Positions 9,701 through 19,801 of a DNA stretch of 61,096 bases are shown one piece after another. Location of the stretch: the NCBI RefSeq assembly GCF_000613285.1, contig NZ_BAIN01000013.1:1-61096 (forward strand), given 5' to 3'. Every line of letters starts with the position of its first letter. The stretch's first letter is position 1. The translations under genes were made by a program, and so were the position numbers. Under the pieces are notes generated by a model. That model was given only the letters and a program-made list of their open reading frames with translations. It searched no databases and had not been told where the DNA came from. This DNA comes from Acetobacter papayae JCM 25143. GTDB taxonomy: Bacteria > Pseudomonadota > Alphaproteobacteria > Acetobacterales > Acetobacteraceae.

Positions 9701-11291
9701 GGAGCTGATCGCCAAGCTGCGTCATGCAACGCCGGGTGTGACCCTTATCTCGCCCCCGCCGCACCATGATATCTACTCGATCGAGGATCTGGCGCAGCTC
9801 ATCTACGATCTCAAGCAGATCAACCCGGATGCGACGGTAACCGTCAAGCTGGTGGCGCGCTCGGGTATCGGTACCATTGCGGCAGGTGTGGCCAAGGCCA
9901 AGGCTGATGCCATCCTGATTTCCGGCCATTGCGGTGGCACGGGGGCCAGTCCGGTCAGCTCCATCAAATATGCGGGTCTGCCGTGGGAGCTGGGTCTGGC
10001 GGAAACGCATCAGGTGCTCATGCTCAACCGTCTGCGTCACCGCGTGCGCCTGCGTGCGGATGGCGGGATCAAGACCGGGCGTGATGTGGTGATTGCCGCC
10101 ATGCTGGGTGCCGAAGAATTCGGTATCGGCACGGCCAGCCTTGTGGCCATGGGCTGCATTATGGTGCGTCAGTGCCATTCCAACACATGCCCGGTGGGCG
10201 TGTGTTCGCAGGACCCGGCCATGCGCGCCAAGTTTGAAGGCACGCCGGAGAAGGTGATCAACCTGTTCTCCTTCATTGCCGAAGATGTGCGCAACATTCT
10301 GGCATCGCTCGGCTTCCGTACCCTCAATGAGGTGATCGGGCGCACGGATCTGCTGCATCAGGTTTCACGTGGCACGGATGATCTGGATGATCTGGATCTG
10401 AACTCCCTGCTGTCTCAGGCGGACCCCGGCCCGTATGCGCGCTACTGCACGCTTGAAGGCCGTAACGAGGTGCCCGATACGCTTGACGCGCAGATGATTG
10501 GCGATGCCCAGCCGCTGTTCTCGCATGGCGAGAAAATGCAGCTGCATTACAACGTGCAGAACACGCAGCGCGCCATTGGCACGCGCATGTCTTCGCTGAT
10601 CGTGCGTCAGTTCGGCATGGCAACGCTGGCGCCGGGGCACCTGACGGTGCGCCTGCGCGGTTCCGCTGGGCAGTCGCTCGGGGCGTTTGCGGTGCAGGGG
10701 CTCAAGCTCGAAGTCATTGGCGATGCCAACGATTACGTGGGTAAGGGGCTTTCGGGGGCTACCATTACGGTGCGTCCGTCCGTGTCCTCCACGCTGGTGT
10801 CCAACCAGAACGCCATTATCGGCAACACGGTGCTGTATGGCGCAACGGCGGGTGAGCTGTATGCGGCGGGGCAGGCGGGTGAGCGCTTTGCGGTGCGTAA
10901 CTCGGGGGCTGTGGCCGTGGTGGAAGGCTGCGGGTCGAACGGGTGCGAATACATGACCGGCGGCACCGTTGTGGTGCTGGGTGATGTGGGCGACAATTTC
11001 GGCGCAGGCTTTACCGGCGGCATGGCTTTCGTGTTGGATGAGCACAATACCTTCGACAAGCGCATCAACCCCGAATCCCTGATCTGGACACGGGTTGTCG
11101 ATCCGAAATGGGCCGATACCCTCAAGCGGCTGGTTGAACGCCACGTGGAAGAAACCGATTCTGCCTATGCGGCCATGCTGCTGCACAAGTGGGAAGAGGT
11201 TCTGCCGCGCTTCTGGCAGATCGTACCCACCGATTACGCCAAGGTGATTGGTTTTTCCGTTCCCGAAGTGGCGCTGGAAAAAACGGCCTGA
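6746..11291 (+). CDS. gltB: Glutamate synthase (NADPH) large subunit, two frameshifts
   Basis: The alpha subunit of GOGAT makes two glutamates from glutamine and 2-oxoglutarate. A propeptide of 38 residues precedes the nucleophile Cys39 in ERDSCGVGL (class II amidotransferase domain). The frame breaks twice. Near 7526, one added base restores WKLAQPFRRLAHNGEIN. Near 9000, one added T restores SIVSSYRGGCNFEAVGL. The corrected length is about 1515 residues, as expected. The FMN/synthase domain includes PPHHDIYSIEDLAQLI and GGTGASP. The 3Fe-4S cysteines are in CIMVRQCHSNTCPVGVC. The C-terminal glycine-rich GXGXG domain (from about residue 1240) is intact. The two breaks would split a central nitrogen-assimilation enzyme into three pieces, so I treat them as sequence errors. 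Confidence 0.93.
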
Positions 11292-11319
11292 TCCCTTTGC
11301 GAACAGGTAAATGAACGAT

Positions 11320-11350
11320 AGCGGGCGAAGGGGCTTCCTCTTTGCCCGCT
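11320..11350 (+). terminator. Probable hairpin terminator after gltB
   Basis: AGCGGGCGAAG pairs with CTTTGCCCGCT (11 pairs including one G-T) about 30 bases after the gltB stop. The T run that follows is weak, so termination may be inefficient. Confidence 0.5.
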
Positions 11351-11438
11351 TCGTATTTGGGGGGCGGTATTGGGGCGCTGCGTGCCGCACCCGGCAAGTG
11401 CTCTCGCCTCGGGCAAATTTGCAGGTTAGAGTGGGGGT

Positions 11439-13307
11439 ATGGAACAGACCAAGTCATCCCCCCATTTCATGTCTTCCCTGCGGCGTGCCGCACCCTCCTG
11501 CGGTGCTGCCGCCTATTCCTCCGAGGTGGAACAGGCTGCCGCCGATACACAGGCGAGCCTGCCGCGCTGGGATCTTTCCGCCCTGTATGCGGGGATGGAC
11601 GACCCCAAGCTTGAGGCCGATCTGGCGCAGGCTGCCGAGCAGGCGCGGGCGTTCAGCGCGCGTTATCAGGGGAAACTTGCCGCCCTATCCGGCGCGCAAC
11701 TGGCCGAAGCCCTCGAAACATTCGAGGCGGTGGAAGAAAAGCTGGGCCGTGCTGGCTCTTATTCTTCCTTGCTGTTTGCCGCGGATTCGTCGGATGCCGC
11801 CATCAGCCGTTTCAGCCAGTCCATGAATGAACGGCTGACCACGATCGCAGCGGACCTGCTGTTTTTCGGCCTTGAGCTGAACCGGCTGGAAGAGGGCGAC
11901 CTTGCTCAAAAGCTGAAAGACCCCGCACTGGCGCGCTGGCAGCCTTACCTGCGCGATGTGCGGATGTATCGTGAGCACCAGCTTTCCGATGAAGTGGAAA
12001 AGGTCTTTCTGGAGAAATCCGTCACAGGGGCTCAGGCTTGGTGCCGCCTGTTTGACGAGACAATCGCAGCCCTGCGTGTCACGCTGGATGGTCGCGAGAT
12101 GACGGTGGGCGAGGCGCTCAACCGCCTGTCCTCCCCCGAGCGCGCCGTGCGCGAGCTGGCGGGCAAGGCCGTGGGCGAGGTTTTTGGCACCAATCTGCGG
12201 CTGTTCTCGCTCATTACCAACACGCTGGCCAAGGACAAGTCCATTGCCGACGGGCTGCGGCATTACGCCCGGCCCACCTCGTCGCGCAATCTGTCCAATA
12301 TGGTGGAAGATGAGGTGGTGGATGCGCTGGTTTCAGCCGTAAAGACTGACTACCCGCGTCTTTCGCACCGCTACTATGCGCTCAAGGCCCGCTGGATGGG
12401 GCTGGAAAAGCTTGAACACTGGGACCGTAACGCTCCCCTGCCGGGTAGTGACGAGCGTGCTATTCCTTGGGCCGAGGCCAAGGACATCGTGCAAAAGGCC
12501 TATGACGGGTTTGATCCGCGTCTGGGCAGCATTATCAGCACCTTTCTGAGCAATCCGTGGATTGACGTACCACCCGCGCCCGGCAAATCGCCCGGTGCGT
12601 TTGCACACCCCACCGTGCCTTCGGCGCATCCTTATATCCTGCTGAATTATCACGAGCGTATTCGTGATGTCATGACGCTGGCCCATGAACTTGGGCACGG
12701 AGTGCATCAGGTTCTGGCCGCGCGGCAGGGGTATCTGATGTCTGATACGCCGCTGACACTGGCGGAAACCGCCAGCGTGTTTGGCGAGATGCTGACCTTC
12801 CGCTCCCTGCTGGATGCCGAAACCGACCCCCAGCGCCGTCGGCTGCTGCTGGCCGGCAAGGTGGAGGACATGCTCAACACCGTGGTGCGGCAGATTGCCT
12901 TTTATGATTTCGAAACCCGTGTGCATGACGAGCGCCGTAGCGGCGAATTGCTGCCCGAGCGTATTGGTGAAATCTGGCGTGCGGTGCAGACGGAAAGCCT
13001 CGGCCCGGTCTTTAACTTCACGCCAGATTACGATGTGTTCTGGGCGTATATTCCGCATTTCATCCATTCGCCGTTCTATGTGTACGCCTATGCGTTTGGC
13101 GACTGTCTGGTGAACGCGCTCTATCGTGTTTACAGCGAAGGCGCTCCGGGCTTTGCTGACAAATACCTTGCCATGCTCGAGGCCGGCGGCACGCTACGCC
13201 ACCGTGAGCTTCTGGCCCCCTTCGGGCTGGATGCCTCGGACCCGGCTTTCTGGCGCAAGGGGCTGGATGTGATTTCCGGCTTTATTGACGAACTGGAGCG
13301 GGACTGA
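11439..13307 (+). CDS. pepF: Oligoendopeptidase F, M3 family
   Basis: Cytoplasmic zinc metallopeptidase that degrades short peptides. The 622-residue protein has the M3 signature MTLAHELGHGVHQ (HExGH) at about residue 410, with the third ligand Glu in LAETASVFGEML further on. The N-terminal LPRWDLSALYAGMDDPKLEADL is typical of PepF/thimet-like helical domains. C-terminal YAYAFGDCLVNALY matches the family. The ATG at 11439 follows a G run. The next gene starts 2 bases after its stop, so the two are probably cotranscribed. Confidence 0.94.
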   Translation: MEQTKSSPHFMSSLRRAAPSCGAAAYSSEVEQAAADTQASLPRWDLSALYAGMDDPKLEADLAQAAEQARAFSARYQGKLAALSGAQLAEALETFEAVEEKLGRAGSYSSLLFAADSSDAAISRFSQSMNERLTTIAADLLFFGLELNRLEEGDLAQKLKDPALARWQPYLRDVRMYREHQLSDEVEKVFLEKSVTGAQAWCRLFDETIAALRVTLDGREMTVGEALNRLSSPERAVRELAGKAVGEVFGTNLRLFSLITNTLAKDKSIADGLRHYARPTSSRNLSNMVEDEVVDALVSAVKTDYPRLSHRYYALKARWMGLEKLEHWDRNAPLPGSDERAIPWAEAKDIVQKAYDGFDPRLGSIISTFLSNPWIDVPPAPGKSPGAFAHPTVPSAHPYILLNYHERIRDVMTLAHELGHGVHQVLAARQGYLMSDTPLTLAETASVFGEMLTFRSLLDAETDPQRRRLLLAGKVEDMLNTVVRQIAFYDFETRVHDERRSGELLPERIGEIWRAVQTESLGPVFNFTPDYDVFWAYIPHFIHSPFYVYAYAFGDCLVNALYRVYSEGAPGFADKYLAMLEAGGTLRHRELLAPFGLDASDPAFWRKGLDVISGFIDELERD

Positions 13308-13309
13308 GC

Positions 13310-14674
13310 ATGGCGCGCGATCTCGATAATTCCGGGGTTTTTGGCGAATTCCGGCGCATGGTCCAGACCACGGGCACCGTGGGTGGCATTGCCGCCCGGC
13401 TGGCCGGGCATAAGATTGGCCTGTACAACGGGGGTGCCGCCCATGCGGAAGACCTCAAAACGGTTCTGGGCGGGCTGAAAGGCCCGCTGATGAAGGCGGC
13501 TCAGCTTCTGGCCACCATCCCCGGTGCCCTGCCTGAGGACTATGCCGAAGAACTGGCCGAGCTTCAGTCCAATGCACCGCCCATGGGCTGGAATTTTGTC
13601 CGCCGCCGTATGACGGCGGAACTGGGGCCGGGCTGGGAAAAACACTTCCGCTCTTTCGGGCGCGAGGCATCGGCTGCGGCCAGTCTGGGGCAGGTGCATC
13701 AGGCCGTGCTGGCCGATGGCCGCCGCGTAGCCTGCAAGCTGCAATATCCCGACATGAATACCGCCGTGGAGGCCGATCTGCGGCAGTTCCGCATGGCTAT
13801 CGGGGTTTACCACAAGCTTGATAACGCTATCCGTCAGGATGATGTGGTGGAGGAGCTGAGCGAGCGCCTGCGTGAAGAACTCGACTACCGTCGCGAAGCC
13901 GCGAACATGCGGCTGTATCACGCCATACTGGCTGACTGCCCCGAGATTACGGTGCCACGCCCAGTTGATGAGCTATGCACCCGCCGTCTGCTGACCATGG
14001 AATGGGTGCAGGGGGAAAGTCTGGGCACGGCCATCAAGGCGGGTATGGATGAAGAGCGAAAAAAATCCATTGCCCGAGCCCTGTTCCGCGCTTGGTATGT
14101 GCCGCTTTACCAGTACGGCGTGGTGCATGGTGACCCGCATATGGGCAACTTTACGGTGCGGGAGGATGGCGGGCTGAACCTGCTTGATTTCGGCGCGATT
14201 CGTATTTTCAAGCCGAGTTTCATCAAGGGGAATATCGACCTCTACACGGCGTTGAAAACGGGCGATATCGACCTTGCCGCCCATGCGTATGAAGCATGGG
14301 GCTTCAAGGATCTAACGCGCGAGAAGGTGGAGGTGCTCAATGAATGGGCGGGTCTGCTGTTCACACCGCTGATGGATGACCGCGAACGCTCCATTCAGGA
14401 AGACAACGCTCCCGCCCATGGGCGCGAGGTTCTGGGCCGGGTGCATGAAAGCCTGCAGAAAGTAGGTGGTGTTCGCCTGCCGCGTGAATTCGTGCTGGTG
14501 GATCGCTCGGCTATCGGGCTGGGCTCGGTGTTCATGCGCCTGAAGGTGAAAATGAACTGGAATGCCCTGTTCCACGAAATTGTGGACGGGTTTGATGAAA
14601 AGGCATTGGCCGAACGGCAGGCCAGAATGCTGGAACTGGCGCGTTTTCCGGCTGACGCGCAGCCCGCTCTATAA
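13310..14674 (+). CDS. ABC1/UbiB-family atypical kinase
   Basis: 454-residue member of the ABC1/ADCK/UbiB family, ancient protein-kinase-like ATPases linked to ubiquinone biosynthesis. Family motifs seen: GPLMKAAQLLATIPG (the KxGQ-type motif, here KAAQ), AAASLGQVHQAVL (alanine-rich nucleotide loop), YGVVHGDPHMGNF (catalytic loop) and LNLLDFGAIR (metal-binding DFG-like). There are no obvious C-terminal membrane helices, which places it nearer the ADCK1/AarF-like soluble branch than E. coli UbiB. Acetic acid bacteria depend on ubiquinone-linked dehydrogenases, so a role in quinone supply is plausible but inferred. Confidence 0.88.
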   Translation: MARDLDNSGVFGEFRRMVQTTGTVGGIAARLAGHKIGLYNGGAAHAEDLKTVLGGLKGPLMKAAQLLATIPGALPEDYAEELAELQSNAPPMGWNFVRRRMTAELGPGWEKHFRSFGREASAAASLGQVHQAVLADGRRVACKLQYPDMNTAVEADLRQFRMAIGVYHKLDNAIRQDDVVEELSERLREELDYRREAANMRLYHAILADCPEITVPRPVDELCTRRLLTMEWVQGESLGTAIKAGMDEERKKSIARALFRAWYVPLYQYGVVHGDPHMGNFTVREDGGLNLLDFGAIRIFKPSFIKGNIDLYTALKTGDIDLAAHAYEAWGFKDLTREKVEVLNEWAGLLFTPLMDDRERSIQEDNAPAHGREVLGRVHESLQKVGGVRLPREFVLVDRSAIGLGSVFMRLKVKMNWNALFHEIVDGFDEKALAERQARMLELARFPADAQPAL

Positions 14675-14710
14675 AAAAGGCCGCTGCTCTGTTGAGAGCA
14701 GCGGCCTTTT
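14675..14710. terminator. Strong bidirectional terminator
   Basis: A perfect 16-base-pair stem (AAAAGGCCGCTGCTCT with its complement, loop GTTG), with A and T ends. It sits between the convergent UbiB-family gene and the lipoprotein gene and can serve both. Confidence 0.93.
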
Positions 14711-14724
14711 CAGGCGTTGGCTTA

Positions 14725-15294
14725 TCAGTAAGCCTGATAGTTCGCGCGCTTGAGATGAACCTTGTTGTAGTCGAGCTGGTCCTTGTCGAGCTGGAAGCCG
14801 ATTTCGAAACGGTAGTCGGAATCGATGTTCTTGGGGACAATCGGCAGATCGACGCTGACAACCTTGGTATCGGTCTGGAAATTGGACAGATTGGGCGGGA
14901 AGGTCAGTGTGTGGTGGAACACATGCTTGTTCACGATCTTGTCGCCATGCAGCACAGCTACGAACCAGGGCAGGGACAGCGTGCTGGCCGTTGAGGCTGG
15001 ACCGCGCTCGACGCTGATTCGGAGCACGATTCGGGTCTTGAGGTCTTTCGGCCCGGCGGCGAGGCAGTCGCCCTGCAGCTTGGTAATGCTGGCGCGTGCG
15101 ATCAGATCACGGAAATTCGTGCTATTATTGGCATAAAGATAATAGTCCGCCGCCTCGGATGGGATATGCGTAATGGGGCATGCGGGCGGAAACACCATGG
15201 ACTTGTCATCCTGGTTGCCGCACCCGGCGAGCGTTGTCAGCATGGCCAGAGCAGCCCCGCCGGTGGCCGCGATGCGGGGCAGGGAATGGCGCAT
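14725..15294 (-). CDS. Lipoprotein of unknown function
   Basis: The ATG at 15294 gives MRHSLPRI followed by a hydrophobic stretch and the lipobox LAGC, so this is a secreted lipoprotein of 189 residues. An in-frame ATG 7 codons upstream (15315) is possible but would lengthen the n-region. The mature part has two more cysteines (PACPIT and GDCLAA) that could form a disulfide. The remainder looks beta-rich: RIVLRISVERGP, HTLTFPPNLSNF, KVVSVDLPIV and DYRFEIGFQLD. I recognise no known family. It is transcribed alone toward a strong shared terminator. Confidence 0.72.
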   Translation of the reverse strand: MRHSLPRIAATGGAALAMLTTLAGCGNQDDKSMVFPPACPITHIPSEAADYYLYANNSTNFRDLIARASITKLQGDCLAAGPKDLKTRIVLRISVERGPASTASTLSLPWFVAVLHGDKIVNKHVFHHTLTFPPNLSNFQTDTKVVSVDLPIVPKNIDSDYRFEIGFQLDKDQLDYNKVHLKRANYQAY

Positions 15295-15561
15295 GGGCGT
15301 GAGATCATGAAACATGAGGACAGTCCGGCGTTACAGGAAAACAGGAAAAACAGGCTGGAAAACACTGGTCATATGAAGGCCGCATGCCTGCGTAGGTGCT
15401 TTTCGGGGTAAATATGCCGCAAAACGGGTTGCATCCCTTGCGTCCTTTGCGTAGGCCACACCTGCTGTTACCTTTTCTGGTTCCGGGCATAGCCGGTTTT
15501 CAATATGCTTCTTCATAGCCAGCTCTCTTCTATACAGTCCGCGGCAACTTTGGGGAACACC

Positions 15562-16562
15562 ATGCCCGATCAAACTGAAATCAAAGCCGCTCCTCAGGGT
15601 TCGGATGCCCTGCAGGGCCGCTCTCTCAAGGTTCTTCTGGCTGGGCCGCGTGGCTTCTGCGCCGGGGTGGATCGTGCCATCCGTGTTGTGGAGGAAGCCA
15701 TCCGCCGTTACGGCGCGCCGGTCTATGTCCGCCATGAGATCGTGCACAATCGTACCGTGGTGGAGGAACTGGAAGCCAGGGTGCCATTTTTGTCGAAGAA
15801 CTCGATGAAGTGCCGGCAGACGGCCATGTCGTGTTCTCGGCTCATGGCGTGCCCAAGACGGTTCCCGTCGAGGCCGAACGCCGCAACCTGCTGTATCTAG
15901 ATGCAACCTGCCCGCTGGTGTCCAAGGTGCACCGCGAGGCTGAGCGCCATTATGCCGCAGGTGGGCCGGATAGCCGCCATATCCTGATGATTGGGCATGC
16001 GGGCCACCCCGAGGTGGTTGGCACCATGGGGCAGCTTCCGCCCGGCGCCATGACGCTGATCAACGATGCGGAAGAAGCCCGCACCGTCCAGCCTGAAGAC
16101 CCCGCACGACTTGCCTTCATTACTCAGACTACGCTCTCGGTGGATGATACGGCTGAAATTGTCGATATCCTGCGCACCCGCTTTCCCCTGATCGAAGGCC
16201 CCAAGCGTGAGGATATCTGCTACGCCACCACCAACCGTCAGGAAGCGGTAAAGGATATCGCGCCTGAATGCGATCTGGTGATCGTGATCGGTTCGCCCAA
16301 TTCCTCCAACTCCCAGCGCCTGCGTGAAGTGGCGGAGCGTTCGGGGGCCGGGCGCGCACTGCTGGTGCCTCGTCTGGATTCTCTGGACTGGTCGGTGCTG
16401 GAAGGCGTGAGCACGCTGGGGATTACGGCGGGTGCATCCGCGCCGGAAGCGCTGGTGCAGGAAATGCTGGCCGAAATGGCCAAGCGTTATACCCTGTGCA
16501 TCGAGGAGCGGATCGTGAAGGAGGAAAACGTCACTTTCCGTCTTCCTGCTCCGCTGGGCTAA
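15562..16562 (+). CDS. ispH: 4-hydroxy-3-methylbut-2-enyl diphosphate reductase, one frameshift
   Basis: Last enzyme of the MEP pathway, producing IPP and DMAPP, here also feeding hopanoids and ubiquinone. The start is the ATG at 15562 (MPDQTEIK) after GGGGA. The three 4Fe-4S cysteines lie in [24 protein letters not shown] and [10 protein letters not shown]. Other family motifs are [18 protein letters not shown] and [12 protein letters not shown]. The frame breaks in the GGG run at 15779-15781. One added G restores [15 protein letters not shown] and a protein of about 333 residues. This is the only ispH in view and the gene is essential where the MEP pathway operates, so the break is probably an error. 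Confidence 0.94.
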
Positions 16563-16572
16563 AGGGTGGTTC

Positions 16573-17546
16573 ATGGCCGTCTATACGGACATTGGGGATG
16601 AAGACCTGCGTGCGTTTCTGGAAGGTTTTTCCATAGGCACGCTGGTCTCGTTCCGAGGTATTGCCGAAGGGGTTGAGAACAGTAATTTCCATCTGCGTAC
16701 GACAGAAGGCGATTTCATTCTCACCCTGTACGAAAAACGTGTGAATGCGGCGGAACTGCCGTGGTTTCTGGGCTGATGCAGCATCTGGCGCGCGAGGGGG
16801 TAACCTGCCCGCAGCCCGTGGCTGACCAGCAGGGGCGCACACTACTGGAACTGGCGGGGCGGCCTGCCGCCATTACCACCTTCCTGCCCGGTGTATGGCC
16901 CCGCAGCGTGCGCAGCGAGCATTGCCGCCCGCTGGGCCGCGCCATGGCGCGGCTGCATCTGGCTGGGCGGTCCTATACGCCTGAACGGGCCAACAGCCTT
17001 GGACCGGATGCATGGGCTGGCCTGCTGCAAAGCTGCCGCCCCGCAGCGCAGACCGCATTCCCCGGTCTGGCGGCGGAGCTTGATACCGCTCTGGCCGCGA
17101 CACTGCCTGCATGGCCGGGCCACGGGCAAACGCCCGCTTTGCCGCGCGGGCAGATTCATGCCGACCTGTTTCCTGACAACGTGTTCTTTCTTAATCACGA
17201 CCTGTCCGGGCTGATCGACTTCTATTTCGCCTGCACCGATTTCCTGGCCTATGATATCGCCATCTGCCTGAACGCTTGGTGCTTTGAGCAGAGCGGGGCG
17301 TTCAACATTACCTTCGCGCGGCAGATTATGCTGGGGTATGAGGAAGTACGCCCGCTTGAAACGGCTGAGCGTAACGCCATGCCGGTGCTGGCACGTGGTG
17401 CGGCACTACGTTTCCTGCTGACCCGGCTATATGACTGGCTGAACACACCTGACGGAGCGCTGGTTACCCCCAAGGACCCGATGGACTATGTCCGCCGGCT
17501 GCGCTTTCACATGGCGACGGAGACTGCCAGTGGCTACGGATTCTGA
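16573..17546 (+). CDS. thrB: Homoserine kinase (APH-fold), one frameshift
   Basis: Phosphorylates homoserine for threonine synthesis; this is the aminoglycoside-phosphotransferase-fold type found in alphaproteobacteria. It starts 10 bases after ispH with [31 protein letters not shown] and FILTLYEKR are the nucleotide-binding strands. The frame ends early at FLG-stop; one added G in the GGG run at 16770-16772 restores [13 protein letters not shown]. The catalytic loop is [13 protein letters not shown] and the metal-binding site is [10 protein letters not shown]. The corrected length is about 324 residues. It probably forms an operon with ispH and rnhA. Confidence 0.92.
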
Positions 17547-18042
17547 TCCCTCAGCCCTTATGCCGGAAGGGGAGGCTGCTGCCTCTGAACAGTCTGCCAC
17601 AATGGTGGTTGAAATCTGGACAGATGGCGGCTGCAAGCCCAATCCCGGCCCCGGTGGCTGGGGTGTTCTGCTGCGGTGCAAGGGTAAGGAACGCGAACTG
17701 TCAGGTGGTGAGACGGCAACCACCAATAACCGCATGGAGCTGACAGCTGCCGCCGAGGCGCTTGAAGCGCTCAAGCGCCCGTGCGTTGTCAGCCTGCATA
17801 CCGATAGCGAATATGTCCGTAATGGCATTACGCGCTGGCATACGGGCTGGGTGCGGCGCAACTGGCGCAACGCCTCGGGCGACCCGGTTGCCAATATGGA
17901 TCTGTGGCGCCGGTTGCTGGATGCCGCCAAGCCGCATGATGTTTCGTGGCACTGGGTTAAGGGCCATTCCGGCGTGCCGGAAAACGAGCGGGTGGACCAA
18001 CTCGCCACCGAAGCCCGGATCAAGATCGAACAGACGCTTTGA
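17530..18042 (+). CDS. rnhA: Ribonuclease HI
   Basis: Cleaves the RNA strand of RNA-DNA hybrids. The catalytic residues are visible: Asp in [13 protein letters not shown], Glu in NNRMELTAA, Asp in [11 protein letters not shown] and the C-terminal Asp in [18 protein letters not shown] is the substrate loop. I choose the GTG at 17530, which has GGAG 7-10 bases upstream and overlaps thrB by 17 bases, giving 170 residues. ATG codons at 17560 and 17602 are alternatives that give lengths closer to the usual 150. Third gene of the ispH-thrB-rnhA run. Confidence 0.94.
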   Translation: MATDSDPSALMPEGEAAASEQSATMVVEIWTDGGCKPNPGPGGWGVLLRCKGKERELSGGETATTNNRMELTAAAEALEALKRPCVVSLHTDSEYVRNGITRWHTGWVRRNWRNASGDPVANMDLWRRLLDAAKPHDVSWHWVKGHSGVPENERVDQLATEARIKIEQTL

Positions 18043-18046
18043 TGGG

Positions 18047-18068
18047 AGCCAGCCCGTAGGGGCTGGCT
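18047..18068. terminator. Hairpin between convergent rnhA and OmpA-like gene
   Basis: AGCCAGCCC-GTAG-GGGCTGGCT is a perfect 9-base-pair stem immediately after rnhA and just before the convergent stop. There is no T run, so it may protect RNA ends or stop transcription only weakly. Confidence 0.5.
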
Positions 18069-18071
18069 ACC

Positions 18072-18890
18072 TCAGGGTTGGCTGTCGGACTGGGCAAGGT
18101 CGATATAGTCCTGCGGGGCGCCCTGTGCGCCTGCCGCAGGCTGGCCAATAACACGCACATATATCCGCGTTGAGGGAATGCCGCTGTTCATCAGCACGCT
18201 GCGCGCGGCCAGACCGCGCAGCAGCGCCATCCGCCGTGGCAGGGACGGGTCGTTGGGTGCCCCTGAGCTATAGGCCATGACAATGGCACGGACATTCGGC
18301 TTATCGGCCAAGGACTGCCCGTATGTCAGAATAGCCTGATGCGTGGCCGGATTCAGTTCGTCAGACCCTGGAGCAAAGGTGATGCGCACCCCACCGGCAA
18401 TAGGGGTGGCCGTACCCGTGGCCGTGACCACCACAGTGGGCTGCGGTGGAATGGGGAAGGGGTGCAGGGCGATTTCCGGCGTGGGGGTCAGAACCGGCGG
18501 CGGGGGCGGTGCCGCGGGAATGGTTGCCGCCGGGGGCGGGTGCCCCGGCGTATGGGTGGCTGCAGGCGTTGGGGCAGTCGTTGCCGTGGTTGCACCTGTG
18601 CCTGAGGCCACAGGCGGTGTTGTGGAAGCCTGAGTTGTGGCTTCGGTTTCGTGGGTATTGGTTTCCTGCGCGGGCTTGTGTGCCGCTGCGTGGGACTGGC
18701 TCTTTTCGCGCGTTGTGGTCGTGTTTGCCCGTTTGGCTGGGGCGGCTGGTCTGGCCTTTTCCGGGGCCGAGCCGAGCTGGTCCAGCGCGGAATTGCTGGT
18801 GACGATCTGCGCCTGCGCACCCTGAAGGGACAGCAGGGTTGCGGCACAGAACAGGGAAAACCGGCGGGAAAGAGAGAACACGTTTTGCAT
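18072..18890 (-). CDS. OmpA-like envelope protein with Pro/Thr-rich linker
   Basis: The ATG at 18890 gives MQNVFSLSRRFSLFCAATLL and a Sec signal peptide ending near GAQAQ. Residues about 45-145 are a low-complexity Ala/Thr/Pro linker with a run of five prolines. The C-terminal part resembles an OmpA/MotB peptidoglycan-binding domain: GVRITFAPGSDELNPATHQAIL, then RAIVMAYSSG and MALLRGLAARSVLMNSGIPSTRIYVRVIG. The usual NxxLSxxRA signature is replaced by LPRRMALLRGLAA, so it is a divergent member. Likely periplasmic, tethering the envelope to the wall. It follows nadK on the same strand by about 100 bases. Confidence 0.8.
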   Translation of the reverse strand: MQNVFSLSRRFSLFCAATLLSLQGAQAQIVTSNSALDQLGSAPEKARPAAPAKRANTTTTREKSQSHAAAHKPAQETNTHETEATTQASTTPPVASGTGATTATTAPTPAATHTPGHPPPAATIPAAPPPPPVLTPTPEIALHPFPIPPQPTVVVTATGTATPIAGGVRITFAPGSDELNPATHQAILTYGQSLADKPNVRAIVMAYSSGAPNDPSLPRRMALLRGLAARSVLMNSGIPSTRIYVRVIGQPAAGAQGAPQDYIDLAQSDSQP

Positions 18891-18994
18891 TGTCGCGCAG
18901 AATAGCCCACAAAATGAAAAGGGTGAACTGGGCAAAATGTCAGGCCCTGTGGCGTGGCTTTTGCGAATAATCAGGCATTGGCCCGCCCTGCCGC

Positions 18995-19801
18995 TCAGGC
19001 ATTGAACTGTTCGCTGGCGATCCGCTCGGAAAGGGTCTGGCCGGGGTCGAACAGAACCGTCACGCTCTGGCTCCGGTCTTCACGCACGCTGACATGCGCC
19101 ACCTCGCGAATTTCCATCGAATCGGCCACGGCTGCCACCGGGCGCTTGTCCTGCTCCAGAACGGTAAAGCTGACCTCAGCGGAGGAAGGCAGCAGCGCGC
19201 CGCGCCAGCGCCGGGGGCGAAAGGCGCAGATGGGGGTCAGGGGCAGAAGGTTGCCCGAGAGCGGCACGATCGGCCCATGAGCGGACAGGTTATAGGCAGT
19301 GGAGCCTGCGGGCGTGGCCAGCAATGCACCATCGCAGATCAGTTCAGGCAGGCGCACCAGACCATCTACATCGATACGGAGCTTGGCCGCCTGTCTAGTC
19401 TGGCGGAACAGATAGACATCGTTGAGGGCCAAGGCCTCGAAATGCTCACCCCGCACGGTGGTGGCGTTCATGCGCAGCGGGTGCAGCGTGGCTGCCTGCG
19501 CATGCCACAGGCGCTCTGGCAGATTTTCCTCGTCCGTGGGGTTCATCAGAAACCCGACAGAGCCGTAGTTCATGCCGTAAACGGGTGTTTCAAGCCCGGC
19601 TTCCAGCACGCCGCTTAATGTTTCCAGCATGAAGCCGTCGCCCCCGAGGCAGACGATCACATCGGCCTCGCCGGGGTGGCGGTTGCCATAGCGCGCGACA
19701 AGCCTGTCCAGTTCGTGCCGGGCTTCGACGCTGGGTGCGGCCATGAAGGCAAGGCGGCTGGGGGGCTGGCTGAAGGGTGACAGAGGGGCCGGAGCGGTCA
19801 T
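18995..19801 (-). CDS. nadK: NAD kinase
   Basis: Phosphorylates NAD to NADP. The 268-residue protein shows the diagnostic [15 protein letters not shown] (GGDG), [23 protein letters not shown] (the NE/D position reads ND) and [23 protein letters not shown]. The start ATG at 19801 overlaps the stop of the upstream glycosyltransferase by 4 bases (ATGA), so translation is probably coupled. Confidence 0.95.
   Translation of the reverse strand: MTAPAPLSPFSQPPSRLAFMAAPSVEARHELDRLVARYGNRHPGEADVIVCLGGDGFMLETLSGVLEAGLETPVYGMNYGSVGFLMNPTDEENLPERLWHAQAATLHPLRMNATTVRGEHFEALALNDVYLFRQTRQAAKLRIDVDGLVRLPELICDGALLATPAGSTAYNLSAHGPIVPLSGNLLPLTPICAFRPRRWRGALLPSSAEVSFTVLEQDKRPVAAVADSMEIREVAHVSVREDRSQSVTVLFDPGQTLSERIASEQFNA

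Noticed and set aside
18480-18760. Repeat-rich stretch considered as a minisatellite or CRISPR
   Set aside because: It encodes the Pro/Thr/Ala-rich linker of the OmpA-like protein, with no regular repeat and spacer structure.
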